64,000 nucleotides of DNA from Alphaproteobacteria bacterium. Lineage in GTDB: Bacteria; Pseudomonadota; Alphaproteobacteria; SHVP01. The notes beneath the pieces are model-generated. The model saw only the letters and a program-made list of their open reading frames with translations, had not been told where the DNA came from and searched no databases. The DNA is taken from assembly GCA_016869765.1 (NCBI GenBank), contig VGES01000003.1, positions 1 through 64,000 on the forward strand, given 5' to 3'. Every line of letters starts with the position of its first letter. Positions within the stretch are counted from its first letter, which is position 1. A program made the position numbers and the translations under genes. Below, piece after piece: positions 35,255-44,508 of this stretch.

Positions 35255-35839
35255 CTAGAGCACGCCCTTGGTCGACGGTACGCCTTGCTCGCGGGCGTCG
35301 ACCTGAAACGCCTCGCGCAAGCTGCGCGCCAATCCCTTGAAGCACGACTCCGCGATGTGGTGGCTGTTGTCACCGTACTCGTTGACGATATGGAGCGTGA
35401 TGCCCGCGGCCTGAGCGAACGCCTGGAACCACTCCTTGAACAGCTCGGTGTCCATCTCGCCCACCTTGGGCTGCGGAAACTTCACCTTCCACACCAAATA
35501 GGGTCGGTTCGAGACGTCGACAATGACGCGGGTCAACGTTTCGTCGAACGGGATCGTCGAGGCGCCATAACGCCGAATCTTCTGTCGGTCGCCGAGCGCC
35601 TTGGCCACGGCTTGGCCGACGACGATGCCGGTGTCTTCGTTGGTGTGGTGGAAATCGATGTGCAGGTCGCCCTTGGCGCGCACCGTGATGTCCATCAACG
35701 AGTGCTTGGCGAGCTGCTCGAGCATGTGATCGAGAAAGCCGATTCCGGTCGCCACGTCGTAGCGGCCGGTGCCGTCGAGATCGACGGTCGCCGTGATTGT
35801 GGTTTCCTTGGTCTTGCGCTCGACACTCGCCTGTCGCAT
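35255..35839 (-). CDS. hisB: Imidazoleglycerol-phosphate dehydratase
   Basis: The 194-residue Mn-dependent enzyme makes imidazole acetol phosphate. It shows [20 protein letters not shown], the two metal-binding histidine motifs [13 protein letters not shown] and [20 protein letters not shown] (in parts), and the C-terminal [20 protein letters not shown]. It is the single-domain form without the phosphatase fusion of enterobacteria. It is the first gene of the leftward his operon and is divergent from hslV with 187 bases between starts. Confidence 0.97.
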   Translation of the reverse strand: MRQASVERKTKETTITATVDLDGTGRYDVATGIGFLDHMLEQLAKHSLMDITVRAKGDLHIDFHHTNEDTGIVVGQAVAKALGDRQKIRRYGASTIPFDETLTRVIVDVSNRPYLVWKVKFPQPKVGEMDTELFKEWFQAFAQAAGITLHIVNEYGDNSHHIAESCFKGLARSLREAFQVDAREQGVPSTKGVL

Positions 35840-35954
35840 GGGCGCGATCCTGTCCGTGGGAAGCGCGGGGACCACGGGCCAGATGCCCGGGCCGGCGATT
35901 CGCGCGCTCCTATAACAAGAATGGCCGGGTTTTGCTACCGATCGGCGAGCCGGC

Positions 35955-35982
35955 CTTGACCCTGCGACCGAATTGCATACAT
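35955..35982 (+). promoter_or_regulatory. Candidate promoter of hslVU (heat-shock-like)
   Basis: CTTG at 35955-35958, a 17-base spacer and CATACAT at 35976-35982 lie 45 bases upstream of the hslV start. The layout resembles the RpoH consensus seen before dnaK, although the -10 part is less good. It could also serve as a housekeeping promoter (TTGACC...CATACA). HslVU is heat-inducible in known bacteria, which fits. Confidence 0.45.
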
Positions 35983-36026
35983 CGTGGGCTTTCCTGCCGC
36001 GACGGCGGCGTTTGCATGACAATCCG

Positions 36027-36572
36027 ATGACCAACGACCCCAGCCAATGGCACGGCACGACGATCCTCGCGGTCCGCAAGGGGGGCCGGCTCGCCATGGC
36101 GGGCGACGGCCAGGTGTCCTTTGGCGCCACGGTCGTCAAGGCGAGTGCGCGCAAGGTCCGGCGCCTGGCCGACGGCAAGGTCGTCGTCGGTTTCGCCGGG
36201 GCCACGGCGGACGCCTTCACGCTGTTCGAGCGCCTCGAGGGCAAACTCGAGAAGCACGGCGGGCAGCTCGAACGCGCCTGCGTCGAACTCGCCAAGGATT
36301 GGCGCACCGATCGTTATCTGCGTCGCCTCGAAGCGATGATGGCAGTCGGCAACGAACGGGTCAGTCTGGTGGTCAGCGGTTCGGGCGACGTGCTCGAACC
36401 CGACGATGGGCTGATCGGCATCGGTTCCGGCGGATCGTATGCGTTGGCCGCCGCGCGAGCGCTGATCGATCGCTCCGATCTCGACGCCGAAGCGATCGCC
36501 CGGCGGGCCATGGCGATCGCAGCGCAAATCTGCATCTACACCAACGACAACGTCACGGTCGAAGTGCTTTGA
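36027..36572 (+). CDS. hslV: ATP-dependent protease subunit HslV (ClpQ)
   Basis: The 181-residue proteasome-like peptidase forms a double hexamer capped by HslU. The N-terminal nucleophile threonine is expected at residue 11 in [12 protein letters not shown], preceded by a ten-residue propeptide, as in other Alphaproteobacteria. AGDGQVSFG and [19 protein letters not shown] follow, with SGSGDVLEP and [17 protein letters not shown] further on. The ATG at 36027 is the only start that keeps the propeptide short. hslU starts two bases after the stop. Confidence 0.96.
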   Translation: MTNDPSQWHGTTILAVRKGGRLAMAGDGQVSFGATVVKASARKVRRLADGKVVVGFAGATADAFTLFERLEGKLEKHGGQLERACVELAKDWRTDRYLRRLEAMMAVGNERVSLVVSGSGDVLEPDDGLIGIGSGGSYALAAARALIDRSDLDAEAIARRAMAIAAQICIYTNDNVTVEVL

Positions 36573-36574
36573 TC

Positions 36575-37882
36575 ATGTCGTTCAGTCCGCGCGAGATCGT
36601 CTCCGAACTCGACCGTTACATCGTTGGTCAACGCGACGCCAAACGCGCAGTCGCCATTGCGCTACGCAACCGCTGGCGGCGACAGCAGTTGCCGGAGAAC
36701 CTGCGCGAGGAAGTCCTGCCCAAGAACATCCTGATGATCGGCCCGACTGGCGTGGGCAAGACCGAAATCTCCCGCCGTCTCGCGAAACTCGCCAACGCGC
36801 CATTCCTCAAGGTCGAGGCGACCAAGTTCACCGAGGTGGGCTACGTCGGCCGCGATGTCGAGCAGATCGTGCGCGACCTGATCGAGATCGGGATCAAGAT
36901 GGTGCGTGACCAGAAGCGGGGTGAGGTTCAAGCGCCGGCGCAACTCGCCGCCGAGGAACGCGTGCTCGACGCGCTCGTCGGCAAGGGTTCGAGCGAGGCC
37001 ACCCGCCAGGCGTTTCGCCAGAAACTGCGCGCGGGCGAGCTCGACCAGAAAGAGATCGAAGTCGATTTGACCGATTCGGGCGGGTTGTCGCTGCCGACGT
37101 TCGACGTCCCGGGCATGCCCGGCGCCCAGATGGGCATGATCAATCTCAACGACATGTTGGGCAAAGCGTTGGGTCCGCGCTACAAACGCCGCCGCATGAC
37201 GGTGTCCCAGAGTCACGAGATCCTGCTCGCCGAAGAAAGCGATAAGCTCCTGGATCAAGACAAGATCGTGCGTGAGGCGATCGACCGGGTCGAACAGAAC
37301 GGTATCGTGTTTCTCGACGAGATCGACAAGATCTGCGCCCGCGGCGAACGCTACGGCGCCGACGTCAGTCGCGAAGGCGTGCAACGCGATCTGTTGCCGC
37401 TGATCGAGGGCACGCAGGTCTCGACCAAGTACGGCACGGTGCGCACCGATTTCATCCTGTTCATCGCCTCGGGCGCATTCCACCTCGCCAAGCCCTCCGA
37501 CTTGCTTCCCGAGTTGCAGGGGCGGCTCCCGATCCGCGTCGAACTCAAGGCCCTGACGCACGAGGATTTCAAGCGCATCCTCACCGAGCCCGAGGCCAGC
37601 CTGATCAAGCAGTACACGGCGTTGATCGGCACGGAGAACGTCAGGCTCGAGTTCGATGCCAGCGCGATCGAAGAGATCGCGACGCTCGCCGAAGAGGTGA
37701 ATCGCGGGGTCGAGAACATCGGCGCCCGGCGATTGCACACCGTCATGGAACGGCTGTTGGACGACATCAGCTTCGCCGCAACCGATCAGCCTGGTGCGAC
37801 GGTGAAGATCGACGCCGACTACGTGCGCCAGCACGTCGCGGGCCTGGCGCGCGACGCCGACCTGCGAAAGTTCATCCTTTAG
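36575..37882 (+). CDS. hslU: ATPase subunit HslU (ClpY) of the HslUV protease
   Basis: The 435-residue AAA+ unfoldase has [16 protein letters not shown] at the N-terminus, Walker [10 protein letters not shown] and the pore motif GYVGRDVE. An inserted I-domain (about 110-240) is followed by Walker [11 protein letters not shown], sensor residues in [16 protein letters not shown] and the C-terminal DLRKFIL tail that docks into HslV. All motifs are intact. The last four bases overlap the convergent GFA gene. Confidence 0.98.
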   Translation: MSFSPREIVSELDRYIVGQRDAKRAVAIALRNRWRRQQLPENLREEVLPKNILMIGPTGVGKTEISRRLAKLANAPFLKVEATKFTEVGYVGRDVEQIVRDLIEIGIKMVRDQKRGEVQAPAQLAAEERVLDALVGKGSSEATRQAFRQKLRAGELDQKEIEVDLTDSGGLSLPTFDVPGMPGAQMGMINLNDMLGKALGPRYKRRRMTVSQSHEILLAEESDKLLDQDKIVREAIDRVEQNGIVFLDEIDKICARGERYGADVSREGVQRDLLPLIEGTQVSTKYGTVRTDFILFIASGAFHLAKPSDLLPELQGRLPIRVELKALTHEDFKRILTEPEASLIKQYTALIGTENVRLEFDASAIEEIATLAEEVNRGVENIGARRLHTVMERLLDDISFAATDQPGATVKIDADYVRQHVAGLARDADLRKFIL

Positions 37883-38340
37883 CGCCGCGTGCTCCTCGCC
37901 CGCCAACGGGCGTAGATCGCGTCGCGATTAGGCGGTTGTTCGTCGTAACGCAGGACGCCTTCGGGAACAACGACCCATGGCTGGCGCGATCGCAGCCATA
38001 CATGCGCGACCGGTTCGATCCAACTCGGGTCATCGAGCGTCCCCGGCTTGATGTTGACGGTATCTGCTTCACCCGAAGGTTCGTGAAAGAGCCGTGTGCC
38101 GCAGGTTTCGCAGAAGGCGCCGGTAACGGTCCGTCCGCTCTTGGCCTGACGTATGAAGCGCTTGGGCGCTGCGCCGCTCATGACCACGTCTTTTCGGTGG
38201 ACCGGCATCGACAGACCAAAGGCCGATGCCGACTGGCGCTGGCATTCACGACAGTGACAGGCATAGACGGCCAACGGCTCGCCCCGGATCTCGTATCGCA
38301 CGCGACCACATTGGCAGCCACCGTGATAGGGCGCCGGCAT
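37879..38340 (-). CDS. GFA-domain (CENP-V/glutathione-dependent formaldehyde-activating-like) protein
   Basis: The 153-residue zinc protein has the pattern [26 protein letters not shown] and [14 protein letters not shown], giving the seven conserved cysteines of the GFA fold (two zinc sites). The domain is named after an enzyme thought to condense glutathione with formaldehyde, but most members are uncharacterised. The ATG at 38340 overlaps the stop of the XRE gene by one base (TGATG), so expression is coupled to it. Confidence 0.9.
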   Translation of the reverse strand: MPAPYHGGCQCGRVRYEIRGEPLAVYACHCRECQRQSASAFGLSMPVHRKDVVMSGAAPKRFIRQAKSGRTVTGAFCETCGTRLFHEPSGEADTVNIKPGTLDDPSWIEPVAHVWLRSRQPWVVVPEGVLRYDEQPPNRDAIYARWRARSTRR

Positions 38341-38687
38341 CAACCCAACTCCTTGAGAATCCGGTCCAGGGTCGAATCCGGCAGGCGCTTGATATCACGC
38401 GCCAGCCGGTTGGCGAGTTCCGTGGCGCGCGCCGATAGCCCGCGGGTGTCGACGACGACGCGTGGATGCGAAAGCTGCGCCAGGCGTTCCAGCTCTTCGG
38501 CCTCGTCCCAGATGATGTTGAAGTACGTGCACACTTGGCGGACGAGGAGCTTGGACGGCCGTCCACGTTTGCCGTGTTCGAGCGCCGATAGGTAGGCCGA
38601 GGACACCCGCAACCCGCGCGCCATGTCGGTGAGCGAGAGCCCGCGTTCCTCGCGCAGCGCCCGCACGCGTTCGCCGAAGGGGGTCAT
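38340..38687 (-). CDS. XRE-family helix-turn-helix regulator
   Basis: The 115-residue protein has an N-terminal lambda-repressor-like domain (FGERVRALREERGLSLTDMA, then VSSAYLSALEHGKRGRPS at about 27-45). A C-terminal helical region contains RATELANRLARDIKRLP. Its context between Smr and GFA genes recurs in Alphaproteobacteria. It overlaps the upstream Smr gene by four bases. The target is unknown; autoregulation is possible. Confidence 0.9.
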   Translation of the reverse strand: MTPFGERVRALREERGLSLTDMARGLRVSSAYLSALEHGKRGRPSKLLVRQVCTYFNIIWDEAEELERLAQLSHPRVVVDTRGLSARATELANRLARDIKRLPDSTLDRILKELG

Positions 38688-39232
38688 CGGTCCTCGCTCC
38701 GGTCGCGGCGCAACAGCACGTAGAGCGCGCCGACCCCGCCATGGCGTGGCGCCGCTTCGTGAAAGCTGACGACGTGGCGTCGAAACGCGGGTTCGGCCAA
38801 CCAGCGCGGCACGAGATCGCGCAGCACCGCGTGGTCACGCCCGTGAATCCGTCGTGAGACCAATCCTTTGCCGGTGATCACGAGGACCCAACGATGGCCG
38901 GCGGAACGGGAGGCGGAGAGAAATTCTTGGAGCGCGACATGGGCCGCGGCATGGGTGTGCCCGTGGAGGTCGAGCCGCGCGTCGAGTCGTACCTCGCCCT
39001 TCTTCAAGCGTTGCGCGGAACGACGATCGAGATTGGCGAGCAGCGGCCGTACCGGGGCCTCGGCAGTGGGAACCGGCGGAGTGGCGCGACCCGCAGGCTC
39101 CGCCTCCGGGATCGCCGGCGGCGGATTTGCCGCCGGGCGGCGCTCCTGTCCGGCCAATGGCTTGGCGTCGCGTATGGCATTCTCCCACAACGTCCGCTCC
39201 TCCGCGCTCACCGAACGACTGCGGCGCGCCAT
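38684..39232 (-). CDS. Smr-domain (MutS2 C-terminal-like) protein
   Basis: The 182-residue protein has a basic N-terminal half (residues 1-90, with a Pro/Ala linker) followed by an Smr domain. LDLHGHTHAAAHVALQEFL gives the DLHG motif and VLVITGKGL the TGxG motif; the usual third motif is in RDLVPRWLAEP. Smr domains act as nicking endonucleases or RNA-binding modules; the stand-alone alphaproteobacterial form is uncharacterised. The ATG follows directly after the mltA stop with no gap. Confidence 0.92.
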   Translation of the reverse strand: MARRSRSVSAEERTLWENAIRDAKPLAGQERRPAANPPPAIPEAEPAGRATPPVPTAEAPVRPLLANLDRRSAQRLKKGEVRLDARLDLHGHTHAAAHVALQEFLSASRSAGHRWVLVITGKGLVSRRIHGRDHAVLRDLVPRWLAEPAFRRHVVSFHEAAPRHGGVGALYVLLRRDRSEDR

Positions 39233-40450
39233 TTACGGCTCCTCGCGCGCCCGGCGCTGCAACAGCTCGCGCGGCAGGAACGCGTAGTAGCGCCCGTACT
39301 CGCGCATGCCGCCCGCGAGAATTGCGGGCTCTTCGCCGGTGCCCCAGAACACGTCGCCCCGGACCACCCCCCGGATGGCCCCGCCCGTGTCCTGGGTGAC
39401 GAACAACCGACGCAATTTGGTCGGACCTGGATTGCGCTCGTCGCTCTCCTTGACGAATGTGTCGAGCCACACCGGGATGCCCATGGCAATCCACTTGGGA
39501 TCGATGGCGATCGAACGGCGTGCGGTCAGTTCGACCCCCTGGCTGCCGATCGCCGCCGCGCCGGCGATAGGGCGGAAGAACACGTAGGACGCGTTCTCGT
39601 TCATCAAGGCTTGCGCCTGATCCGGGTTGGCGCGCAGCCAGGAACGGATCGCCTGCATCGACATCTGTTCGACGGGGACCTCGCCGCGGGCGATCAACGT
39701 GCGCCCGACCGCGGTGTAGGCATGTCCGTTGGTGCCGGCAAACCCGACGCGCTGAACGCCGCCTTCGGCCAATTCGACCAGCCCCGACCCTTGGATGTGG
39801 AGGAAGAACACATCCACCGGATCATCGACCCACAGCAACACCTTGGCCTTGCCGTCGAGCCCGCCGGTCTCGATCTCGGCACGATTTTCCGCCGGTCGGA
39901 GGCGGTTACCGACCACACGCCCGACGACGCGCTGACCGGCGAGATCCTTCTTGAACTCGCCCAAGTCGACCGAGATGAAATGGCTCGGCATCTCGTAGAG
40001 CGGGTAGCGGAAGCGATCGGAGCGCTGGCGACTGCCGCGCAGGATCGGTTCGTAGTACCCCGTGAACAGGCCGAGATCATCGCCGTTGTTGCGCACGATC
40101 ACCGGCCGAAACCAAGTTTGGAAATAGCGACGGGCGCCCTCGGCGTCGGCCGCCACGAGTTCGAGCGCGGCGCGGCACGCCGGCCGCCAATCGGCCACCG
40201 TCCCGGCCATGCCGTCGGCGCCCATGGAACGCTCTTCGGGCAGGGTCATCAGCCGCGTACAGGATCGACGAAACGCGCTCAGCGCGTCGCGCGTATCGTC
40301 TTCCGGCCAACCCTTGATTGAAGAAAAGTTGGTGACTCGCGTCACCAAGCGATCTGCCGGCGGCTCTGGGCGAAAAATCGCAACCGCTAGGAGGCCGGCA
40401 ACGATGACGGCGAGGACAAAGAGCAGTCCGGCCGTGCGTCCGCTAATCAA
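39233..40450 (-). CDS. mltA: Membrane-bound lytic murein transglycosylase A
   Basis: The 405-residue protein has an N-terminal membrane anchor (residues 7-25; no lipobox cysteine is evident, unlike E. coli MltA). The MltA domain shows DDLGLFTGYYEPILRGSR, FFLHIQGSGLVEL and GTNGHAYTAVGR, followed by the 3D domain FVTQDTGGAIRG with the catalytic Asp. It cleaves peptidoglycan, forming 1,6-anhydromuramic ends. The start is a TTG at 40450 overlapping the timA stop (TTGA), implying coupling. Confidence 0.94.
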   Translation of the reverse strand: MISGRTAGLLFVLAVIVAGLLAVAIFRPEPPADRLVTRVTNFSSIKGWPEDDTRDALSAFRRSCTRLMTLPEERSMGADGMAGTVADWRPACRAALELVAADAEGARRYFQTWFRPVIVRNNGDDLGLFTGYYEPILRGSRQRSDRFRYPLYEMPSHFISVDLGEFKKDLAGQRVVGRVVGNRLRPAENRAEIETGGLDGKAKVLLWVDDPVDVFFLHIQGSGLVELAEGGVQRVGFAGTNGHAYTAVGRTLIARGEVPVEQMSMQAIRSWLRANPDQAQALMNENASYVFFRPIAGAAAIGSQGVELTARRSIAIDPKWIAMGIPVWLDTFVKESDERNPGPTKLRRLFVTQDTGGAIRGVVRGDVFWGTGEEPAILAGGMREYGRYYAFLPRELLQRRAREEP

Positions 40451-41121
40451 TTCTCGCTACGCGTCGCGACCAATTTCCAGTTCGGATCGGACGACCGGGT
40501 GTCGCGAGTGAACGTCCAGTAGTCGGTTACGACCTGGACCTTGCGCGGATCGCCGGCGACGATGGCGCCGTCGGCGTCTCGAGTCACGTTGACCAGCTCG
40601 GCCACAAACTTGATCGTGACCTCGGCGTTGCGCGCGTTCAGCGCAGCCTCGACCACGTCGACCGATTTCAAGCTGACCAGGGTCGTTTCGAGCGTGTGCT
40701 TCTTGGCCTCGCGGTCGGCAATCGCGCGGCGGAAACGATCGTAGACGTCGTCGTCGAGCAGGGCGCGCAGGGTGTCGGTATCGCCAGACGCGAAGGAACT
40801 GAGCACCATGTCATAGGCCGTGCGTGCGCCATTCGCGAACCCTTTGACGTCGAAGCTGGGATCCGCGGTGCGAATCTGCCGCAACCCGGGCGCGACATCG
40901 GCGGGCGTGTCGTCGGGAATCTCCGGGGCCGGTTCGCTGCGCCGGTCGGGCAGTGGCACGACGTTGTCCCGCGCGCGGTCGGCCGGCGCCGGTTCGAGCG
41001 GTCGGCGCGCCGCTGGCCGATCGGCTCCGGTCCGTCGGCCCAACACGGAACGAAGGCGCAGGATGATGAATACTGCGACCATCGCGAAGAAGATGATCTC
41101 GAGGACTTGCGAATCGCCCAT
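40447..41121 (-). CDS. Tim44/TimA-domain membrane protein
   Basis: The 224-residue protein has an N-terminal transmembrane segment (residues 7-22, IIFFAMVAVFIILRL), a disordered Pro/Arg-rich linker and a C-terminal Tim44-like domain (NTF2-like fold). The domain contains FDVKGFANGARTAYDMVLSSFASGDT, TLVSLKSVDVVEAALN and DYWTFTRDTRSSDPNWKLVAT. It is the bacterial homologue of mitochondrial Tim44 called TimA in Caulobacter. The order mltA-timA with divergent secB is conserved in Alphaproteobacteria. Role unresolved. Confidence 0.92.
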   Translation of the reverse strand: MGDSQVLEIIFFAMVAVFIILRLRSVLGRRTGADRPAARRPLEPAPADRARDNVVPLPDRRSEPAPEIPDDTPADVAPGLRQIRTADPSFDVKGFANGARTAYDMVLSSFASGDTDTLRALLDDDVYDRFRRAIADREAKKHTLETTLVSLKSVDVVEAALNARNAEVTIKFVAELVNVTRDADGAIVAGDPRKVQVVTDYWTFTRDTRSSDPNWKLVATRSEN

Positions 41122-41288
41122 CCAAATTGCCTGTCGGGCCGTCAGCCAGGAAGCCGCTGAAATCCAGGGGTTTGGCTACACTACCGGAGGTGTCGGGGCG
41201 AGTCCAACGCCCTGCGACCAACCGTCGGTACGCTTGTCTAGCCGCGTTCTTCCATGGTAGCGACGGCGCCCTAGTCAAGGAGCCGTTC

Positions 41289-41765
41289 ATGACCGACACC
41301 GCCGCGGCACAGGCGGGCGCCGCCGCCATCGGCATCGTCGCCCAGTACTTGAAGGACCTGTCCTTCGAAAGCCCCAATGCCCCGCAGAGCCTGGCAAGCA
41401 ACCAGCCCTCGCCGCAGATCGAGGTGAACCTCGACGTCCAGGCCAAACCACTGGGCGGCTCGCGGTTCGAGGTGGCGCTCCGCATCACGGCGACGGCGAA
41501 GCGCGAAGCGAACACGGTGTTCGTGGCCGAGGTCGTCCATGGCGGTGTGTTCGACGTCGGCGGTTTGCCCAAGGAACAATGGCAGGCGGCATGCCTCATG
41601 GAGTGCCCGCGGTTTATTTTCCCCTATGCCCGCCATGTGTTGGCCAATCTCACCCGCGACGGCGGTTTCCCGCCGTTGATGCTGGATCCGATCGATTTCG
41701 CCGCCATGTACCGTCAACAGGCCGCCGCCGCCGCGCCGACTGAGGCTGCCGCTCCAAAGGCGTGA
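41289..41765 (+). CDS. secB: Protein-export chaperone SecB
   Basis: The 158-residue tetrameric chaperone keeps precursors unfolded and delivers them to SecA. It has IGIVAQYLKDLSFESPNAP, EVALRITATAKREANTVFVAEV, GVFDVGG and LMECPRFIFPYARHVLANLTRDGGFPPLMLDPIDF in parts, all canonical. The ATG at 41289 follows AAGGAG. It is convergent with dnaQ with one base between the stops. Confidence 0.97.
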   Translation: MTDTAAAQAGAAAIGIVAQYLKDLSFESPNAPQSLASNQPSPQIEVNLDVQAKPLGGSRFEVALRITATAKREANTVFVAEVVHGGVFDVGGLPKEQWQAACLMECPRFIFPYARHVLANLTRDGGFPPLMLDPIDFAAMYRQQAAAAAPTEAAAPKA

Positions 41766-41766
41766 G

Positions 41767-42462
41767 CTAACGCGCCGCGCCGTCCCGCAACCACATCGCG
41801 TTGTCGAGTTTGCGGACGAAGGCGTCGTGGGCCGCCAGTTCCTCGGCCGTCGGCTCGAAGAACCGCTCCGGCCATTGTCGATTGCTCGCCGTCCCCCCGA
41901 CGTCGAGCAGATCTGCCGTGCGCAGACCGAGCGACGTCTGACGCCCGCCGAGCAATTCGAGATAGACCTCGGCCAGTAGATTGGCATCGAGCAACGCACC
42001 GTGTTTGGTCCGCTCGGACGTATCGATCCCGAACCTCTTGCACAAGGCATCGAGACTGGCGGGGGCGCCAGGAAATCTCTTGCGCGCCAGGTCGACGGTA
42101 TCGACGATTCGTTCGGGCCTGAGTTCACCGCGGTCGACACGCCGCAACTCGGCATTCATGAAACCAAGGTCGAACTTGGCGTTGTGCGCAACGATGGCCG
42201 AGGTGCCGACGAACTCGAGGAACTTCTCGGCAACGGTGGCGAACGTCGGCTGCTTCGCGAGGAACTCCTCGGTCAGCCCGTGCACGCTCATGGCATCCCC
42301 GGGCATGTAACGCTCGGGATTGAGGTAGGCGTGATAGGTCCGCCCCGTTCGCACGTGATTGATCAGTTCGAGGCAGCCGATTTCCACCACCCGATGACCC
42401 TCGGCGGGATCGAGGCCGGTGGTTTCGGTGTCGAGGACGACTTCGCGATTGGTGAGGATCAT
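41767..42462 (-). CDS. dnaQ: DNA polymerase III epsilon subunit (3'-5' proofreading exonuclease)
   Basis: The 231-residue DEDDh exonuclease has Exo I VVLDTETTGLDP (residues 9-20), Exo II VAHNAKFDLGFMN and Exo III HGALLDANLLAEVYLEL with the catalytic His-Asp. The C-terminal segment ending WLRDGAAR corresponds to the clamp/alpha-binding tail. The ATG at 42462 overlaps the coaE stop by four bases. The gene lies about 2.9 kb from the probable origin, transcribed away from it. Confidence 0.96.
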   Translation of the reverse strand: MILTNREVVLDTETTGLDPAEGHRVVEIGCLELINHVRTGRTYHAYLNPERYMPGDAMSVHGLTEEFLAKQPTFATVAEKFLEFVGTSAIVAHNAKFDLGFMNAELRRVDRGELRPERIVDTVDLARKRFPGAPASLDALCKRFGIDTSERTKHGALLDANLLAEVYLELLGGRQTSLGLRTADLLDVGGTASNRQWPERFFEPTAEELAAHDAFVRKLDNAMWLRDGAAR

Positions 42463-43046
42463 TGTCCCAACATTCTGACAACATGACGAATCGCGATCAA
42501 CGTCGTCCGTTTTCCGAGCGACGAGGGCACGACAAAATCGGCGCGGTGCCGCTTGGTAGCGTCGGGAACCTGTCGGCGAAGAATCCCGGCGAACTTCGCC
42601 GCCGTCATATTGGGACGCGCCAGCACGCGCTGGCGCTGGAGAAACGCTGGCGCCGATACCACCAGAACGGCATCGCAGTGACGTTCCCCGCGAGTCTCGA
42701 ACAGCAGCGGCACATCGAACACGACAAGTGGGCAACGCCGGCGCCGGGCCCGCCGGACGAAGGCTTCGCGCGCCCGTCGCACCATCGGATGCAGGATCGC
42801 TTCGAGACGCCGGAGCGCCGCCGGGTCGCTGAAAACCAGCCGACCAAGCGCGTTGCGATCGAGCACGCCGCCCGTCACGGTTCCCGGGAAAGCCTGAGCG
42901 ACCGCGGGAATCGCCGCGCCGTTCGGTCGGGTCAAAACATGGACATTGGCATCGGAATCGAACACCGGGATGCGATCCCGGCGCAGCATCTGAGCGGCAA
43001 CGCTCTTACCCATGCCGATTGATCCCGTGAGCCCGAGAATCCGCAC
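42459..43046 (-). CDS. coaE: Dephospho-CoA kinase
   Basis: The 195-residue P-loop enzyme performs the last step of CoA synthesis. Walker A is GLTGSIGMGKS (residues 5-15), with DSDANVH for substrate binding, LEAILHPMVR and VFDVPLLFETRG. The start is GTG at 43046, three bases after the aroE stop. The C-terminus overlaps dnaQ by four bases, giving a tight aroE-coaE-dnaQ operon. Confidence 0.96.
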   Translation of the reverse strand: MRILGLTGSIGMGKSVAAQMLRRDRIPVFDSDANVHVLTRPNGAAIPAVAQAFPGTVTGGVLDRNALGRLVFSDPAALRRLEAILHPMVRRAREAFVRRARRRRCPLVVFDVPLLFETRGERHCDAVLVVSAPAFLQRQRVLARPNMTAAKFAGILRRQVPDATKRHRADFVVPSSLGKRTTLIAIRHVVRMLGQ

Positions 43047-43049
43047 GCT

Positions 43050-43895
43050 CTAGAGTCCTTCGAGCATATATCGCCGCAGATCATCGTCGATCTCGGGAAG
43101 GACGCCGAACCAACCCGAAAAACCCGGGCGGCCTTGATGGAGAAGCATGCCTAATCCGTCGACCGCGGCCAGGCCGCGGCGGCGCGCTTCGCGCAAGAGG
43201 GGCGTCTCGAGCGGCACGTAGACGATGTCGGCGACGACTGCATGGCCACCGAGGCGATCTAGCGCGATGTCCAGACCCGGTTGGCCCGTCATCCCGAGCG
43301 ATGTCGTGTTGACCAACAAACCGGCGCCCTCCAGGACCGCCGATCGCTCGTCCCAGGGATGCACGCGGACCCTGGGCCCAAAACGACTTGCCAGCTGCTC
43401 GGCGCGGGACACGGTGCGATTGAGCAGCCGGATCTCGGGAACCCCGGCGCCGAGTAGGGCATCCACGACGGCCGCCGCGCTGCCGCCCGCACCGAGCACC
43501 ACCGTCGGACGGGTTGACGACCAGCTTTTCGCCTGATCGCGGAGGTTTTCGAGGAAACCATGGCCATCGGTGTTGCGCCCGAGCGTCCGGCCGTTCTCCT
43601 CGACGAGGATCGTGTTGACGGCGCCGAGCCGGCGCGCGACCTCATCGCAAGTATCGACCGCCGCGAAGGCCGCCTCCTTGTGGGGAATGGTGACGTTTAT
43701 GCCGCGAAACCCGAGGGCCGGGAGGAGCCGGACGGTCGCCACAAAGTGCTCGGGTGGTATGGCCAAAGGTACGTAGAGACCATCGATGCCATGACGTTCG
43801 AGCCAGTAGGTGTGCAGGCGCGGGGACCGGGAGTGGGCGATTGGCCACCCCGCCACGCCCGCCACTTTGGCTTTGCCACTGATGGATCGCGCCAT
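43050..43895 (-). CDS. aroE: Shikimate dehydrogenase
   Basis: The 281-residue NADPH-dependent enzyme interconverts 3-dehydroshikimate and shikimate. It shows the shikimate-binding AGWPIAHSRSPRLHTYWL, the catalytic Lys in NVTIPHKEAAF, GRNTDGHGFLENL, the nucleotide-binding VLGAGGSAAAVVDALL, LLNRTVSRAEQLA and VDGLGMLLHQG. It begins seven bases after the maf stop in the same leftward operon. Confidence 0.96.
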   Translation of the reverse strand: MARSISGKAKVAGVAGWPIAHSRSPRLHTYWLERHGIDGLYVPLAIPPEHFVATVRLLPALGFRGINVTIPHKEAAFAAVDTCDEVARRLGAVNTILVEENGRTLGRNTDGHGFLENLRDQAKSWSSTRPTVVLGAGGSAAAVVDALLGAGVPEIRLLNRTVSRAEQLASRFGPRVRVHPWDERSAVLEGAGLLVNTTSLGMTGQPGLDIALDRLGGHAVVADIVYVPLETPLLREARRRGLAAVDGLGMLLHQGRPGFSGWFGVLPEIDDDLRRYMLEGL

Positions 43896-43902
43896 GGCGC
43901 GT

Positions 43903-44508
43903 CTATACCAAGAGAAGCCGATGGGTGCGGAGGAAATCGAGCAGCGGCAGCAGCGGCAGCCCGAGAATCGTGAAGTAGTCTCCTTGGATCCGTGAGAAAA
44001 GCTGGGCGCCGCGGCCTTCGAGGCGGTACGCCCCGACCGAACCCAGGATCGAGTCCCCCTCCGAGATCAGGTATTGCTCGATGAACTCGGGCGAAAGCGA
44101 TCGCATCGTCAGGGTGGCGCGATCGAGATGGCGCCAGATTATCGTCCCCTCGCGCGCGACCGTGACAGCCGACAGGAGCTGATGGTGTTTCCCCGATAGT
44201 GCCGACAGTTGCTGCCGGGCCGCCTCTCGGTTCTGGGGTTTATCGTACCAACGCCCCTCGCACACCAGCATCTGGTCAGCGCCGATCACGAATTCCTCCG
44301 GATGGGAGCCGGAGCGACGCAACGCCTTGAGATCGGCGAGTGCTTGGGCCACGTCGTGTGGTGGGCTGCCGTCTGCGGCCATGCTCGTCTTGATCGTATC
44401 TTCGTCGATTGCTGCTGGGTCGATCACGATCTCCAGCCCGGCGTTTCGCAGGAGGTTCGCCCGGCTCGCGCTGGCCGAGGCGAGGACGATCTTGGGCGAC
44501 TTGATCAC
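43903..44508 (-). CDS. Maf-like nucleotide pyrophosphatase
   Basis: The 201-residue member of the Maf/Ham1 fold hydrolyses non-canonical or canonical nucleoside triphosphates. It has IVLASASASRANLLRNAGL, the AIDEDTIK site, VIGADQMLVCEG and DSILGSVGAYRLEGRGAQLF. The start is a GTG at 44508 overlapping the ppsR stop by four bases (GTGA). The ppsR-maf-aroE-coaE-dnaQ order next to the origin is conserved in Alphaproteobacteria such as Caulobacter. Whether it is of YhdE or YceF type cannot be settled by eye. Confidence 0.92.
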   Translation of the reverse strand: MIKSPKIVLASASASRANLLRNAGLEIVIDPAAIDEDTIKTSMAADGSPPHDVAQALADLKALRRSGSHPEEFVIGADQMLVCEGRWYDKPQNREAARQQLSALSGKHHQLLSAVTVAREGTIIWRHLDRATLTMRSLSPEFIEQYLISEGDSILGSVGAYRLEGRGAQLFSRIQGDYFTILGLPLLPLLDFLRTHRLLLV

